NCBI GenBank assembly: GCA_027859195.1
Contig: JAQIBF010000024.1
Span: 1 to 39,253, forward strand
DNA from: Helicobacteraceae bacterium
GTDB lineage: Bacteria; Campylobacterota; Campylobacteria; Campylobacterales; Sulfurimonadaceae
Reading direction: 5' to 3'
DNA: 39,253 nt
The notes under the pieces were generated by a model. It ran no database searches, was not told the DNA's origin, and saw nothing but the letters and a program-made list of their open reading frames with translations. The first letter of the stretch is position 1. Each line of letters starts with the position of its first letter. Made by a program: the position numbers and the translations under genes. Of the stretch, positions 15,971 through 24,435 are shown piece by piece.

Positions 15971-16098
15971 ATGGATTACCAATCGATTATCGAAGAGATC
16001 GCCAGGGAGGTCAGGCCCCTGCTCGGAAGCGGAAAATCGCCGACTATATTCCGGCGCTGGAACTTTTTACGACAGAAACCGGGCTCTCTATCTTCTGA
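15971..16098 (+). pseudogene. glsA: Glutaminase 5' remnant with a one-base deletion
   Basis: The start reads MDYQSIIEEIAREVRPLLGS, the N-terminus of the GlsA/GlsB glutaminase family, with a good ribosome site (AAAGGGAG). After GSGK one base is missing at about 16036; in the +1-shifted frame the match resumes as IADYIPALE (family GKVADYIPAL) and then leaves homology, reaching a TGA at 16096. Thus only about 30 codons of a ~305-residue enzyme remain. It is a decayed gene; the following MscS gene begins 38 bases later. Confidence 0.75.
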
Positions 16099-16136
16099 CA
16101 ACAGGGCCCTGAACAACATTTATAATGAGGTGCAAA

Positions 16137-17972
16137 ATGAGAGTGCTGCTATTTATTCTGTTCGTCACGGTGGCAGCATGGGCTGCCCCTATCGATGCCA
16201 AACTCTTCGAGGAGGCTGATAAAGAGGCCTACTACAAGACAATACAACAGGAGGTCGAAGCCGCCGCTAAAAGCGGCCAGCGTCCCGAAGAGCTTGTCCG
16301 CGAAGAGATGCTGCAGCTAGCAAAGGTGCGAAACGCCGCCTCCCAGGCCGTTCAGATCGAACGTTACGACCTGACTGCACTTATCGACAGTAAAGGTGAT
16401 CTCAAGAGCTACTACGATGCTGTCAGTGCCCTTGCATCATTGCAGTTAAGAGTAGAACAGCGGCAGAAGATGCTTCTTGATCTGCACACCAAGCTTGTTT
16501 TCTTAAAGCAGCGCATTGAAAATATTGTCAAAGAGGAGAAACCTCAGCTTCTCTCCTATCAGCTGCAATTTGCCTACTATAAACTCCAGCAAAAAAGCAT
16601 AGAAGCAAGACTGGAACTGCTCCAGACGCATAAGCAAGAGATAATGAAGGTGCTTTTAGATGTTTTACCCCTATTGCAGTGTGACCTGCTGACTTCCATT
16701 GACAGTAACTTGGTACAAAATGATACCGTAATTGAAAAGTCCCTTCAAGAAAAGGTTGCCTTGCAGATCGATCTGGAAAAAGCAGTCCTGGAAGAGAGTA
16801 CCAAAATAGAGTCTCTTCAACAAAAAAATGCTCAGACCAATGCCAAATATCAGCAGGCGCTAACTACGAAGATCATACTAAAGATACAGCGTTCCCTTTG
16901 TATGCTTCAAAAAAGACGCAACAAAGATTTTTTTGAAATGCTTGACGAGATAAAAACACTGACAACAGATCTTTCCGCAGATGAACGACCTCTTTTTTCG
17001 GAACAGCTTAATGTCCTGAAGGCGCTTGCCAAAGAGGTTTTTGGAACGACAAAACTCTTTTTTGGAGCAACATGGCATGAGAGTATGGCGATATTATCGG
17101 AGTTAAAAGGATTTTTCTCGTCAACACTGTTTGTTGTTAACGAACAGCCTATAAGTCTCTCCAGCCTGATAAAGGCTCTAGTACTCATTGTTTTTGGATT
17201 TGTTGCAGGCGCTTTCTATAAACGCTGGATAGCACGCATCTCCCGCAGATGGCCGGACATGAGTCAGATGTCTATCCGTCTGATGATAAATATCGGCTAC
17301 TATCTGATCATTACTATCACCTTTGTCGTAACCATTGGAAGCATCGGTATCGACATGACCTCTATCTCCTTGATTGCCGGCGCCTTGTCGATCGGTATCG
17401 GTTTCGGCCTTCAGACCGTTGTCTCGAACTTTATTGCAGGGATCATTTTGATGTTCGAACGCACAATACGTATCGGTGACATTATCGAACTCAGTGATAC
17501 TCTCCGAGGAAAGGTGACCGACATGCGTATCCGATCGACGACAATCAAGACCTGGGATAATGTCGACATCGTGGTCCCGAATTCATCTTTTATTCAGAAC
17601 AATGTCATAAACTGGACGCTCGATGACCTTTCACGGCGTTTACATATTCCATTCGGTGTTGCATATGGCACCAAGGTCGAGGATGTTATAAAAGCAGTAC
17701 TCGAAGAACTTGCTGAGAGTGATTTGCACTATATCAGTGAGGACGAGGCCAAGCGTCCTGAAGTCTGGATGATTACTATGAACAGCAGCAGCGTTGATTT
17801 TGAGCTGCTTGTGTGGGTGGAGTGGAACAGTGCCCTGCGTCCGAACTCCTTAAGGTCAGATTTCATGATCCTGATCTACAATGCACTGTATAGACACGGC
17901 ATCCAGATCCCCTTTCCGCAACTTGACCTCTATGTCAAACAGATGCCCTCAGAAACATTAAACAAAGGATAA
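16137..17972 (+). CDS. Large exported-domain MscS-family mechanosensitive channel
   Basis: A 611-residue channel of the MscK/DUF3772-like long MscS plan. A signal peptide (MRVLLFILFVTVAAWA) leads into a ~310-residue periplasmic region rich in Gln, Leu and Lys with strong coiled-coil character, then four or five membrane segments from about residue 335. The pore helix and beta domain are ALSIGIGFGLQTVVSNFIAG, FERTIRIGDIIEL and IVVPNSSFIQNNVINW, followed by the alpha-beta C-terminal domain. The ATG at 16137 has GAGGTG six bases upstream; the ATG at 16125 overlaps this site and is rejected. It is followed after four bases by the metallo-hydrolase gene. It likely serves as a tension-gated safety valve. 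Confidence 0.88.
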   Translation: MRVLLFILFVTVAAWAAPIDAKLFEEADKEAYYKTIQQEVEAAAKSGQRPEELVREEMLQLAKVRNAASQAVQIERYDLTALIDSKGDLKSYYDAVSALASLQLRVEQRQKMLLDLHTKLVFLKQRIENIVKEEKPQLLSYQLQFAYYKLQQKSIEARLELLQTHKQEIMKVLLDVLPLLQCDLLTSIDSNLVQNDTVIEKSLQEKVALQIDLEKAVLEESTKIESLQQKNAQTNAKYQQALTTKIILKIQRSLCMLQKRRNKDFFEMLDEIKTLTTDLSADERPLFSEQLNVLKALAKEVFGTTKLFFGATWHESMAILSELKGFFSSTLFVVNEQPISLSSLIKALVLIVFGFVAGAFYKRWIARISRRWPDMSQMSIRLMINIGYYLIITITFVVTIGSIGIDMTSISLIAGALSIGIGFGLQTVVSNFIAGIILMFERTIRIGDIIELSDTLRGKVTDMRIRSTTIKTWDNVDIVVPNSSFIQNNVINWTLDDLSRRLHIPFGVAYGTKVEDVIKAVLEELAESDLHYISEDEAKRPEVWMITMNSSSVDFELLVWVEWNSALRPNSLRSDFMILIYNALYRHGIQIPFPQLDLYVKQMPSETLNKG

Positions 17973-17976
17973 GAAC

Positions 17977-19374
17977 ATGGCAAAAGTCACATCATACGGA
18001 GCAGCCCAGACAGTAACGGGTTCCTGCCACCTAGTTAAGATCAATTCCATACACATTTTAATCGACTGCGGTATGTTTCAGGGTGACGGCGGCAGTGAAA
18101 GAAACTATGCGCCCTTTGAATTCGATGCCGCCAAAATCAATTATCTGGTCTTGACCCATGCGCACCTTGACCATATAGGAAGGGTTGCGAAGCTTATCAA
18201 AGAAGGGTTTTGCGGGGAGATTATTGCAACCCAGCCTACCTATGATATAGCAAAGATCATGCTGCTCGACAGCGCAAAAATACTTAAAGAAGAGTACAAG
18301 ACCTTGCGAAGAAAAGCGCGTCGTCGCGGCGAAGAAGAGACTGTTTTCGAACCGCTGTATACCGAGGATCATGTCCATCAGCTCTTTGAGAAAAAGTGGC
18401 ATACACTCGAATACTTCGAGCACCATAAACTGCACCAGCACATCAGGGTCTCTCTTGGAAATGCAGGGCATATCATGGGAAGCGCTTTTGTCATCATCGA
18501 CTACCACGAGAAGAGTGAAGCTAAACGTATCGTCTTTTCAGGCGATATCGGCAGTCCGCACCGCCTCATCATCGACAGCGCCGATGCAGTCGACAAGAGT
18601 GATGCACTATTTATTGAATCAACTTATGGTGACCGCAACCATAAGCCTTTGCGAGAGAGCATTGATGAGTTCAAAAAAGCTGTCATTGCAACACTGGAGC
18701 ATGACGGAAATGTACTGATCCCTTCATTTGCGCTAGAACGTACCCAGGAGATCCTCTGGCTGCTTCGGGAGATGTACGAAGATGGGGAACTGCCGAAGTG
18801 TCATGTTTACCTTGACAGTCCGCTGGCCATTAAAGCGACAAAACTCTACAACAAATATCCCATCCATCTTAGTGACGAGGTTGAGTTCCAGTCGTCGATC
18901 GGCAATGACCCATTTTCATTTGAACTGCTCGAGACAACCTCGAAAAGAGAGGACTCTCTTTCGATCAACAATGTTAAAAAGCGCGCCATCATCATCGCCG
19001 GCAGCGGTATGTGTACCGGCGGACGTATTATGCACCACCTTAAACATCGTCTTTGGAATCCAAAAAATACGGTTATTTTCGTAGGGTATCAGGTAAAAGG
19101 AACACTGGGACGCCGCATCATCGATGGAGAGAAGTTTGTCAAGATCTATGGTGAAGAGATCATCACCGGAGCGAAGATCTACACCATTAACGGATTTTCT
19201 GCGCACGCAGACCAGAACGACCTTATTGAGTGGATCCGTCCTATCAAAGGGTTAAAGACCTTGTGTCTGATCCACGGTGAGACGGAGAAGATGCAGCTAT
19301 TTGCCACGACGATCAAAGAGGCACTGAACCTGGATGCCCATATAATGGAATACGGTGTTTCGATTACACTCTAA
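17977..19374 (+). CDS. Beta-CASP metallo-beta-lactamase-fold RNase (CPSF73/YSH1-like)
   Basis: 465 residues, the usual length for prokaryotic beta-CASP hydrolases that act as endo- or exoribonucleases. The zinc-binding motif is HAHLDH (61-66). The N-terminus TSYGAAQTVTGSCHLV and DCGMFQGD are classic. Later motifs are VFSGDIGSPHR (motif 3), ESTYGDR, IAGSGMCTGGRIMHHLKHRL and NGFSAHADQNDL, the beta-CASP motifs A-C. Close relatives are annotated as MBL-fold RNA hydrolases. It begins with AAAGGATAAG, four bases after the mscS gene and followed by the LOG gene 14 bases downstream, so the three are an operon. The targets are unknown. Confidence 0.92.
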   Translation: MAKVTSYGAAQTVTGSCHLVKINSIHILIDCGMFQGDGGSERNYAPFEFDAAKINYLVLTHAHLDHIGRVAKLIKEGFCGEIIATQPTYDIAKIMLLDSAKILKEEYKTLRRKARRRGEEETVFEPLYTEDHVHQLFEKKWHTLEYFEHHKLHQHIRVSLGNAGHIMGSAFVIIDYHEKSEAKRIVFSGDIGSPHRLIIDSADAVDKSDALFIESTYGDRNHKPLRESIDEFKKAVIATLEHDGNVLIPSFALERTQEILWLLREMYEDGELPKCHVYLDSPLAIKATKLYNKYPIHLSDEVEFQSSIGNDPFSFELLETTSKREDSLSINNVKKRAIIIAGSGMCTGGRIMHHLKHRLWNPKNTVIFVGYQVKGTLGRRIIDGEKFVKIYGEEIITGAKIYTINGFSAHADQNDLIEWIRPIKGLKTLCLIHGETEKMQLFATTIKEALNLDAHIMEYGVSITL

Positions 19375-19388
19375 AGGATGATTTATTT

Positions 19389-20360
19389 ATGAAAAAAAAG
19401 CACAAGAACCACAACGGTTTCCATCGGGAGTTTGAAATTCCAAAGCCGCCGGAAGTAACAAGACGGGAGGAGAAGCTTCCGAGCGAACGGCCCAAACCTG
19501 CACTCGAAGACCCTGCCGCTCCCCAACGGATGCATGAGCTGTTGCAAAGTCCAAACTACCGACCTGCCGATGAAGATCCTGACTTCCTGAGAGAAGATGC
19601 TGCACGCGGTCTTCGGCTGCAGGCCGATTACCTCAAGACCGAACTACTGCTTCAAGAGCATGGCATCGAGCATACGATAGTCGTCTTTGGCGGAACACGG
19701 ATCACCGAAGAGGCCGAAGCGCACCGGAACCTGACGGAAGCAGAAGAGGCTCTGGCGTTCGAGCCTGACAACGAAATGCTTCAGCAGAAGTGCCGTGTCT
19801 ACAAAAAGGTTTTGCAGAAAAGCTTTTTTTATGAGATCAGCCGGGAATTAGGAAAAATCGTCGGCAGGTCGGGGAAAGGACCGGACGACTGCCGGGTCAC
19901 CATCATGACCGGCGGTGGACCGGGGATCATGGAGGCTGCAAATAGGGGTGCTTTCGACGTCGGAGCCAAATCGATCGGGCTCAACATAAGCCTTCCCCGC
20001 GAACAGTTTCCAAATCCCTATATCACACCCGGGCTCTGTTTTCAGTTCCACTATTTCAGTATGCGAAAACTTCATTTTTTCAGAAGAGCAAAAGCACTGG
20101 TAGCTTTTCCGGGAGGGTTTGGTACTCTTGATGAACTTATAGAAGCATTGACACTGGTACAGACCCGAAAGATCGCGCCGTTTCCCATCGTTCTTGTCGG
20201 ACAGGAATATTGGGAAGGTGTGATCGACTTTGACTATCTTCTTGACGAAGGGGTCATCGACGCGGAAGATCTCAAACTCTTCTGGTTTGCTGAAAGTGCA
20301 GAGGAGATATGGAAAGGTATCTTGCTGTGGCACCTTGAGAACGGTACACCGCTGATCTAA
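19389..20360 (+). CDS. LOG-family (TIGR00730-like) nucleotide-binding/phosphoribohydrolase protein
   Basis: 323 residues with a LOG Rossmann fold from about residue 95. Motifs are VVFGGTRITEE, GGGPGIMEAANRG (175-187) and PGGFGTLDE (241-249), the last being the catalytic and nucleotide-binding signature of LOG proteins, which cleave the ribose-base bond of nucleoside monophosphates. The 90-residue N-terminal extension is charged and Pro-rich, low in order (IPKPPEVTRREEKL), and not part of the standard family. An insertion at about 110-145 is also helical. It is the last gene of the MscS-RNase-LOG operon. Whether it makes cytokinins, as in plants, cannot be told; a general nucleotide-recycling or sensor role is equally possible. 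Confidence 0.88.
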   Translation: MKKKHKNHNGFHREFEIPKPPEVTRREEKLPSERPKPALEDPAAPQRMHELLQSPNYRPADEDPDFLREDAARGLRLQADYLKTELLLQEHGIEHTIVVFGGTRITEEAEAHRNLTEAEEALAFEPDNEMLQQKCRVYKKVLQKSFFYEISRELGKIVGRSGKGPDDCRVTIMTGGGPGIMEAANRGAFDVGAKSIGLNISLPREQFPNPYITPGLCFQFHYFSMRKLHFFRRAKALVAFPGGFGTLDELIEALTLVQTRKIAPFPIVLVGQEYWEGVIDFDYLLDEGVIDAEDLKLFWFAESAEEIWKGILLWHLENGTPLI

Positions 20361-20378
20361 ACAGCAGTTGGGCATAAG

Positions 20379-21389
20379 CTACTTCGCCACAATTCCCCGT
20401 AAAAGCCGGCCCAAAACATCTGCGCCGGTGATGATTCGACGATCGTCTCCCCAGATCAGAATAATATCTTTATCAATAACGTCATCCTCCGTGTGTTCGG
20501 AATCGACCTGTAATCCCGGTAATACATCGCCGAGCGTCGAGTCCATATTGGAGATGATCATTGGTCGGTGGCAGTGTTCCATCGGCTTAAATGTGTCAGA
20601 TTCAAACAGGGCAGCATTGATAAACCCGTCTGCATCCATTACCAATCGGGGATTATCGCGCATGTCGGTGAGAATGATCCACGACTTCTTGCATCTGTGT
20701 ATACGTCGCAAGAATCGATCTTTCACCGAAGAGTTGATAATCGGGAAAAGAGGACGGTTCCCCTCAAACTGCAATGGAAGAATACTGAGTGGATCGATAC
20801 GTTCACCCTCTTCGCTCACCTTCAGGTCATCAATGGCAAGGAAGTTCAATGCACCCTTCCCTTCAACATGCGTGATATCGGAGTCACGTTCAAGTATGTG
20901 CATGCGTAGCATCTCTTCGATCTCATTCTCTCTGAAAAACTGGACGGCTACTTTGCCCAACCACAGATCGAGTACCTTTGCAGAGGGTTTTGCCAGCGGC
21001 CACAATAACAGCTGATACAGACGCAATACCGGAGCCAGTGCTGAAGCCATTTTCAAGGCGTGTCGTGAAAAGTAAGCTTGCGGGATGATCTCGCCAAAGA
21101 GCGTAATGATCACGGTTGAAAAGAGAAAGGCAACAGCCCCAGCCAGCACTGAGTTGGACAAAAGCGCCAGCAAGACGTTAACGCCGACATTGCCCCAGAG
21201 AATGGTTGTCAAAAGAAAGTTGGCATCTTCACGCATCATATAAACTGTTTTAGCTGCACTGTTGCCGTGGGACATCTCGATCTTAAGCCGCATCTTACTC
21301 ATGCTGAAAAATGCGAGATTAAGCCCAGAAAACATGGCTGATTGCGAAACACAAAAAGCGATGCCGAGCCAAATAGATATTTCTGTCAT
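20379..21389 (-). CDS. CNNM/CorC-like DUF21-domain membrane protein
   Basis: 336 residues. The N-terminal ~150 residues form the DUF21 membrane module: GIAFCVSQSAMFSGLNLAF, LTTILWGNVGVNVLLAL and FSTVIITLFGEIIPQAYFSR, the last carrying the family's GEIxPK-like motif. A helical linker follows, then a soluble region from about 180 that probably holds a degenerate CBS-domain pair (for example PLFPIINSSVKDRFLRRIH). Members are implicated in Mg2+ or Co2+ efflux and homeostasis. AGGAGATAAA precedes the ATG. It is convergent with the LOG gene (18-base gap) and divergent from the CorA-family gene. Confidence 0.87.
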   Translation of the reverse strand: MTEISIWLGIAFCVSQSAMFSGLNLAFFSMSKMRLKIEMSHGNSAAKTVYMMREDANFLLTTILWGNVGVNVLLALLSNSVLAGAVAFLFSTVIITLFGEIIPQAYFSRHALKMASALAPVLRLYQLLLWPLAKPSAKVLDLWLGKVAVQFFRENEIEEMLRMHILERDSDITHVEGKGALNFLAIDDLKVSEEGERIDPLSILPLQFEGNRPLFPIINSSVKDRFLRRIHRCKKSWIILTDMRDNPRLVMDADGFINAALFESDTFKPMEHCHRPMIISNMDSTLGDVLPGLQVDSEHTEDDVIDKDIILIWGDDRRIITGADVLGRLLRGIVAK

Positions 21390-21590
21390 TTTATCTCCTG
21401 CGCGTATAATACGTCAAAGTAGATAAAACAAATGCCGATACAATGTAAATCGACACACTTAAACGGGGGGTTTTTAAAAATGGTATGTGTTCTGTGATAA
21501 GCCAATTGCTTGTCAATCCCTTCTTTGCTATATATCTAATGTGATTGTACTCTTTCTTGGTATAATCGAGTATAAACAATCGAGGTAATC

Positions 21591-22388
21591 ATGGATCAGT
21601 TAGAACAACTTTTGGACATACTCCATCTTGAAGACTTGCGCAATGAAATACACCCGTCTATCTTTGATGAAAACGAAGAGTATGACATGCTTATCATACG
21701 GCTTCCTCTTATTGCAAAAAAGCTTGATGCCGTTTCGATGGGATTTGTATTTTTACCCGGTAACAGCTACTTATACAACAGAAAGAAGCAGGCATTTGAA
21801 GCGTTAGAGGGACGCTTCGACGGGCCTTATAACGCCATCAACACCGCCATGGATCAGGTTTTGAAATCATTTACCGGCTACCAGAACAAGATAGAGGAGA
21901 TGGAAGAGCTTCTGTATGAAGACAGAAGTACCACTGCATTTATGACAAATTGGCTGGACTTCAAGCGCGATATACTGCGTGTTGAACGTATTTTACTGCG
22001 CGCATCGATTACGGTAAAAGAGGTGATCAGCTATTATGAGGAGGATGAAGATTTCCCCGTCAACAGCTATGCGGACCTTCATGAGCACATGGATCGTACT
22101 ATGCGTGCGGCCACCTTGCAGCTCGCCAAACTCGATTACCTCTACAGCTTCTACAATGTTCGTACAAATGAGAAGATGAACAAGATGATCTATATGCTTA
22201 CCATCATTTCGGCGATATTTCTTCCGCTCAACCTTGTTGTCGGCTTCTTTGGCATGAATACCAGCGGCCTCCCTTTTGCAGACGGTACTGTCGGAACGCT
22301 GAAAGCGGTTACCCTCATGGTATCACTGATGCTTCTGACATCCTTGATTATCTATAAATGGCGCCATAAGGTCGAAAAAAGCAGCTAG
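21591..22388 (+). CDS. CorA-family divalent-cation transporter
   Basis: 265 residues, shorter than CorA proper (about 316). The N-terminal domain is soluble, a long stalk helix runs from 95 to 195 (for example KFIEEMEELLYEDRS-like and MDRTMRAATLQLAKLDYLYS), and two membrane helices end the protein. The selectivity signature GMN (221-223) follows IFLPLNLVVGFF, giving GFFGMNTSGLPF. CorA-family channels import Mg2+ and some Co2+ or Ni2+; the short form resembles ZntB/CorA side branches. Ribosome site GAGGT is seven bases before the ATG. Compare the separate, genuinely CorA-like remnant at 15057-15242, which is a different branch. Confidence 0.9.
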   Translation: MDQLEQLLDILHLEDLRNEIHPSIFDENEEYDMLIIRLPLIAKKLDAVSMGFVFLPGNSYLYNRKKQAFEALEGRFDGPYNAINTAMDQVLKSFTGYQNKIEEMEELLYEDRSTTAFMTNWLDFKRDILRVERILLRASITVKEVISYYEEDEDFPVNSYADLHEHMDRTMRAATLQLAKLDYLYSFYNVRTNEKMNKMIYMLTIISAIFLPLNLVVGFFGMNTSGLPFADGTVGTLKAVTLMVSLMLLTSLIIYKWRHKVEKSS

Positions 22389-22413
22389 TACTTCTAAAAA
22401 TCCCCCCGCTATA

Positions 22414-22439
22414 AAGGCAGATATTCGCTAAAATGCCTT
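22414..22439. terminator. Weak hairpin between convergent CorA-family and DUF389 genes
   Basis: AAGGCA (22414-22419) pairs with TGCCTT (22434-22439) around 14 bases, between two convergent genes. The stem is short and has no T-run, so it is only a possible terminator. Confidence 0.3.
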
Positions 22440-22479
22440 CTGCTCTCAATTCGTCAAACAGGGCACCTCTTTCAGACTC

Positions 22480-24384
22480 TTATCGCAACTCTATCTCCGG
22501 AAGGACGTCCAGGACAACCGGTCTCTCCAATACCTTGTTGATATGCAGCTTGATCTTTTGCAGCTCCTCTTCATGCAGAGAAGCGTTGCTTCTGACTTTG
22601 ATATAGATGACAGGCAACTCCCGGCTCAGGTCTACCGATATCGTCCGGATAGTGATCTCACGGCCGTCAATAGTCAGCTGCTCGAGCGATTTGAGCTGTT
22701 TGACGATCTCGTTCTGCTCTATCACTTTAAAGAAAGCAACGAAGAGGGGAACCGTCACGATCGCCAGGAACACAGAGGTCCAGATAATGCCCCGGGTCGC
22801 CCGTTTTACCGGAGCGAAGCCCAGCAGCAGAAAGGTCAATGCCGCCGCAAGGGTCATACCGGCGAGGTTGGTCAGGAAGAGCAGGAACGAACCGTAGACG
22901 ATCTCCATGTCCCACCAGCCGATACCGATACCCGTCACACTCAAAGGAGGGACAAGGGCCACAGCGATAGCAACGCCGGCGAGACTTTTCGCTATTTCGG
23001 ACTTGGCATGGGCGTAGGCACCTGCTACACCCGAGAGTATCGCCACCACAAGGTCAAGCACATTCGGGTTCAAACGGCTTCTCATCTCGTCGGTCAGAAT
23101 ATTCAACGGCATAATATAGGTGAAGAGGCAGGAGAAGAGCAGTGCCGTAAAAATGCCCAGCATAAGTGTTATAGCACTCTCTGTCAGCAACTCTTTCTCG
23201 CCCCGGACAACCCCCATCGAAAACGAAACGATAGGCGACATAAGCGGCGCCAGGATCATGGCGCCGATAATGACCGGGACCGAATTCTGAAAGAGCCCGG
23301 TCGTGGCCAGAAGGGTGCTCAGGATCATCAGCATGATAAAGATGGAGGAAACACTGGCACTTTGGCGCAGCGCAACGAAAAGCTCCTTAAAATCATCCTC
23401 CCTCGCGCGAGGAAAGAACGGAATCGGTTCACTTTCAAGCAGCGTGACCATCTCGCCTTTCGGAAGCCCCTGCACCCGCACCATCTCCTTCTCTTCCTCT
23501 TTCATATTTCCGGCGGGAATATCCGTGATGTTTCTGCCGAGGTGAAGGTGGATCGCGTCGGGCTCCACTTTCAGAGAGAGAAGCGTCTCATTAAAAAGCT
23601 CACCGTCCTGCACATAGTCGATCAGCCGCATACTGGTGATCTCGAGTGCGGTAGATGCGATGAAGCCAATACTTCTCGGCATATGTTTCAGAAACAGCCT
23701 CCGGAGAAAATAACTCACGAAGAGATAGTAGATATAGGAGACGATACTGGAGGGGGCCAGAATAAGAGCATGAAGCCTCCCGTCGTGCAGTGAAAGGTTC
23801 TCTTGCAGAAGGTTATGGCTTACACCGCCGACATTGTGCTCAAAGATCATGATACCCGTTGCCGCCGTAGCCGTAACATTGCCTTTCGCAGTAGTGATTG
23901 TATAGCCCTCAAATGCGGGGTTCATAAGGGAGGAGAAGACAGCGGAGATTTTTTTTAATATCCCCATTCGGCCGCCCTCTTCACGGTTCATCCCGTGGAC
24001 ATTCCCGATGATAATGGTACCAAGAACCGGCATTCCGTTGCATTTGAGCAGATCGACAGGGATCGCCTCTGTACCGCTTAGGGCATCGTCGACGGCTTCA
24101 AAGGTATCTCGGGAGATACCGAAACTTTTAACGGCGTAGGGGCACCGTTCATTGGAGAGAATGCCAACGTTCATAGTCGTCGATGACACTCTTGCAAAAA
24201 GATCCCGAATCTCTTCATCGGAGAGATAGAGGAGGTAGAGAACACCTTCGGCAGGCGAGCTGTATCCTGAGAAGAGAACGATCTCAGTCTTCAGGCCGTA
24301 TTGCGTCTCTATATACTCTTCAATACCCGTCAAAAGCGCTTCGTCAGCAGCTATTCCGATCAGAAGAATCACTCGATCATACAT
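22480..24384 (-). CDS. DUF389 membrane protein with degenerate diacylglycerol-kinase-like N-terminus
   Basis: 634 residues. From about 330 to 560 lies the DUF389/TIGR00341 module of several membrane segments, with TGLFQNSVPVIIGAMILAPL and PIVSFSMGVVRGE as family signatures. Residues 70-285 resemble a lipid/diacylglycerol kinase: MNVGILSNERCPYAVKSFGI matches the usual 'GIIPLGTGNDFARxLGI' region, followed by PVDLLKCNGMPVLGTIIIGN, and the C-terminal lobe pattern is DGELFNETLLSLKVEPDAIH. The phosphate-loop GTGN is replaced, so kinase activity is doubtful. The role of DUF389 is unknown. It is the last gene of the antiporter-ATPase operon, 51 bases downstream of the ATPase. AAAGAG precedes the ATG. 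Confidence 0.82.
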   Translation of the reverse strand: MYDRVILLIGIAADEALLTGIEEYIETQYGLKTEIVLFSGYSSPAEGVLYLLYLSDEEIRDLFARVSSTTMNVGILSNERCPYAVKSFGISRDTFEAVDDALSGTEAIPVDLLKCNGMPVLGTIIIGNVHGMNREEGGRMGILKKISAVFSSLMNPAFEGYTITTAKGNVTATAATGIMIFEHNVGGVSHNLLQENLSLHDGRLHALILAPSSIVSYIYYLFVSYFLRRLFLKHMPRSIGFIASTALEITSMRLIDYVQDGELFNETLLSLKVEPDAIHLHLGRNITDIPAGNMKEEEKEMVRVQGLPKGEMVTLLESEPIPFFPRAREDDFKELFVALRQSASVSSIFIMLMILSTLLATTGLFQNSVPVIIGAMILAPLMSPIVSFSMGVVRGEKELLTESAITLMLGIFTALLFSCLFTYIMPLNILTDEMRSRLNPNVLDLVVAILSGVAGAYAHAKSEIAKSLAGVAIAVALVPPLSVTGIGIGWWDMEIVYGSFLLFLTNLAGMTLAAALTFLLLGFAPVKRATRGIIWTSVFLAIVTVPLFVAFFKVIEQNEIVKQLKSLEQLTIDGREITIRTISVDLSRELPVIYIKVRSNASLHEEELQKIKLHINKVLERPVVLDVLPEIELR

Positions 24385-24435
24385 GGGAACTCTTTTTTTT
24401 TACATCATACAGCAAACTCCCTGCGCATCGCAACT

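Noticed and set aside
16051-16068. Shared bases GCTGGAACTTTTT with the end of the tandem repeat near 263
   Set aside because: The match is only about 13 bases and lies in unrelated sequence; chance is likely.
22543-23793. 416-codon plus-strand frame opposite the DUF389 gene
   Set aside because: Very rich in His, Arg and Gln and lying antisense to a well-supported gene; a typical shadow of a GC-rich coding strand.
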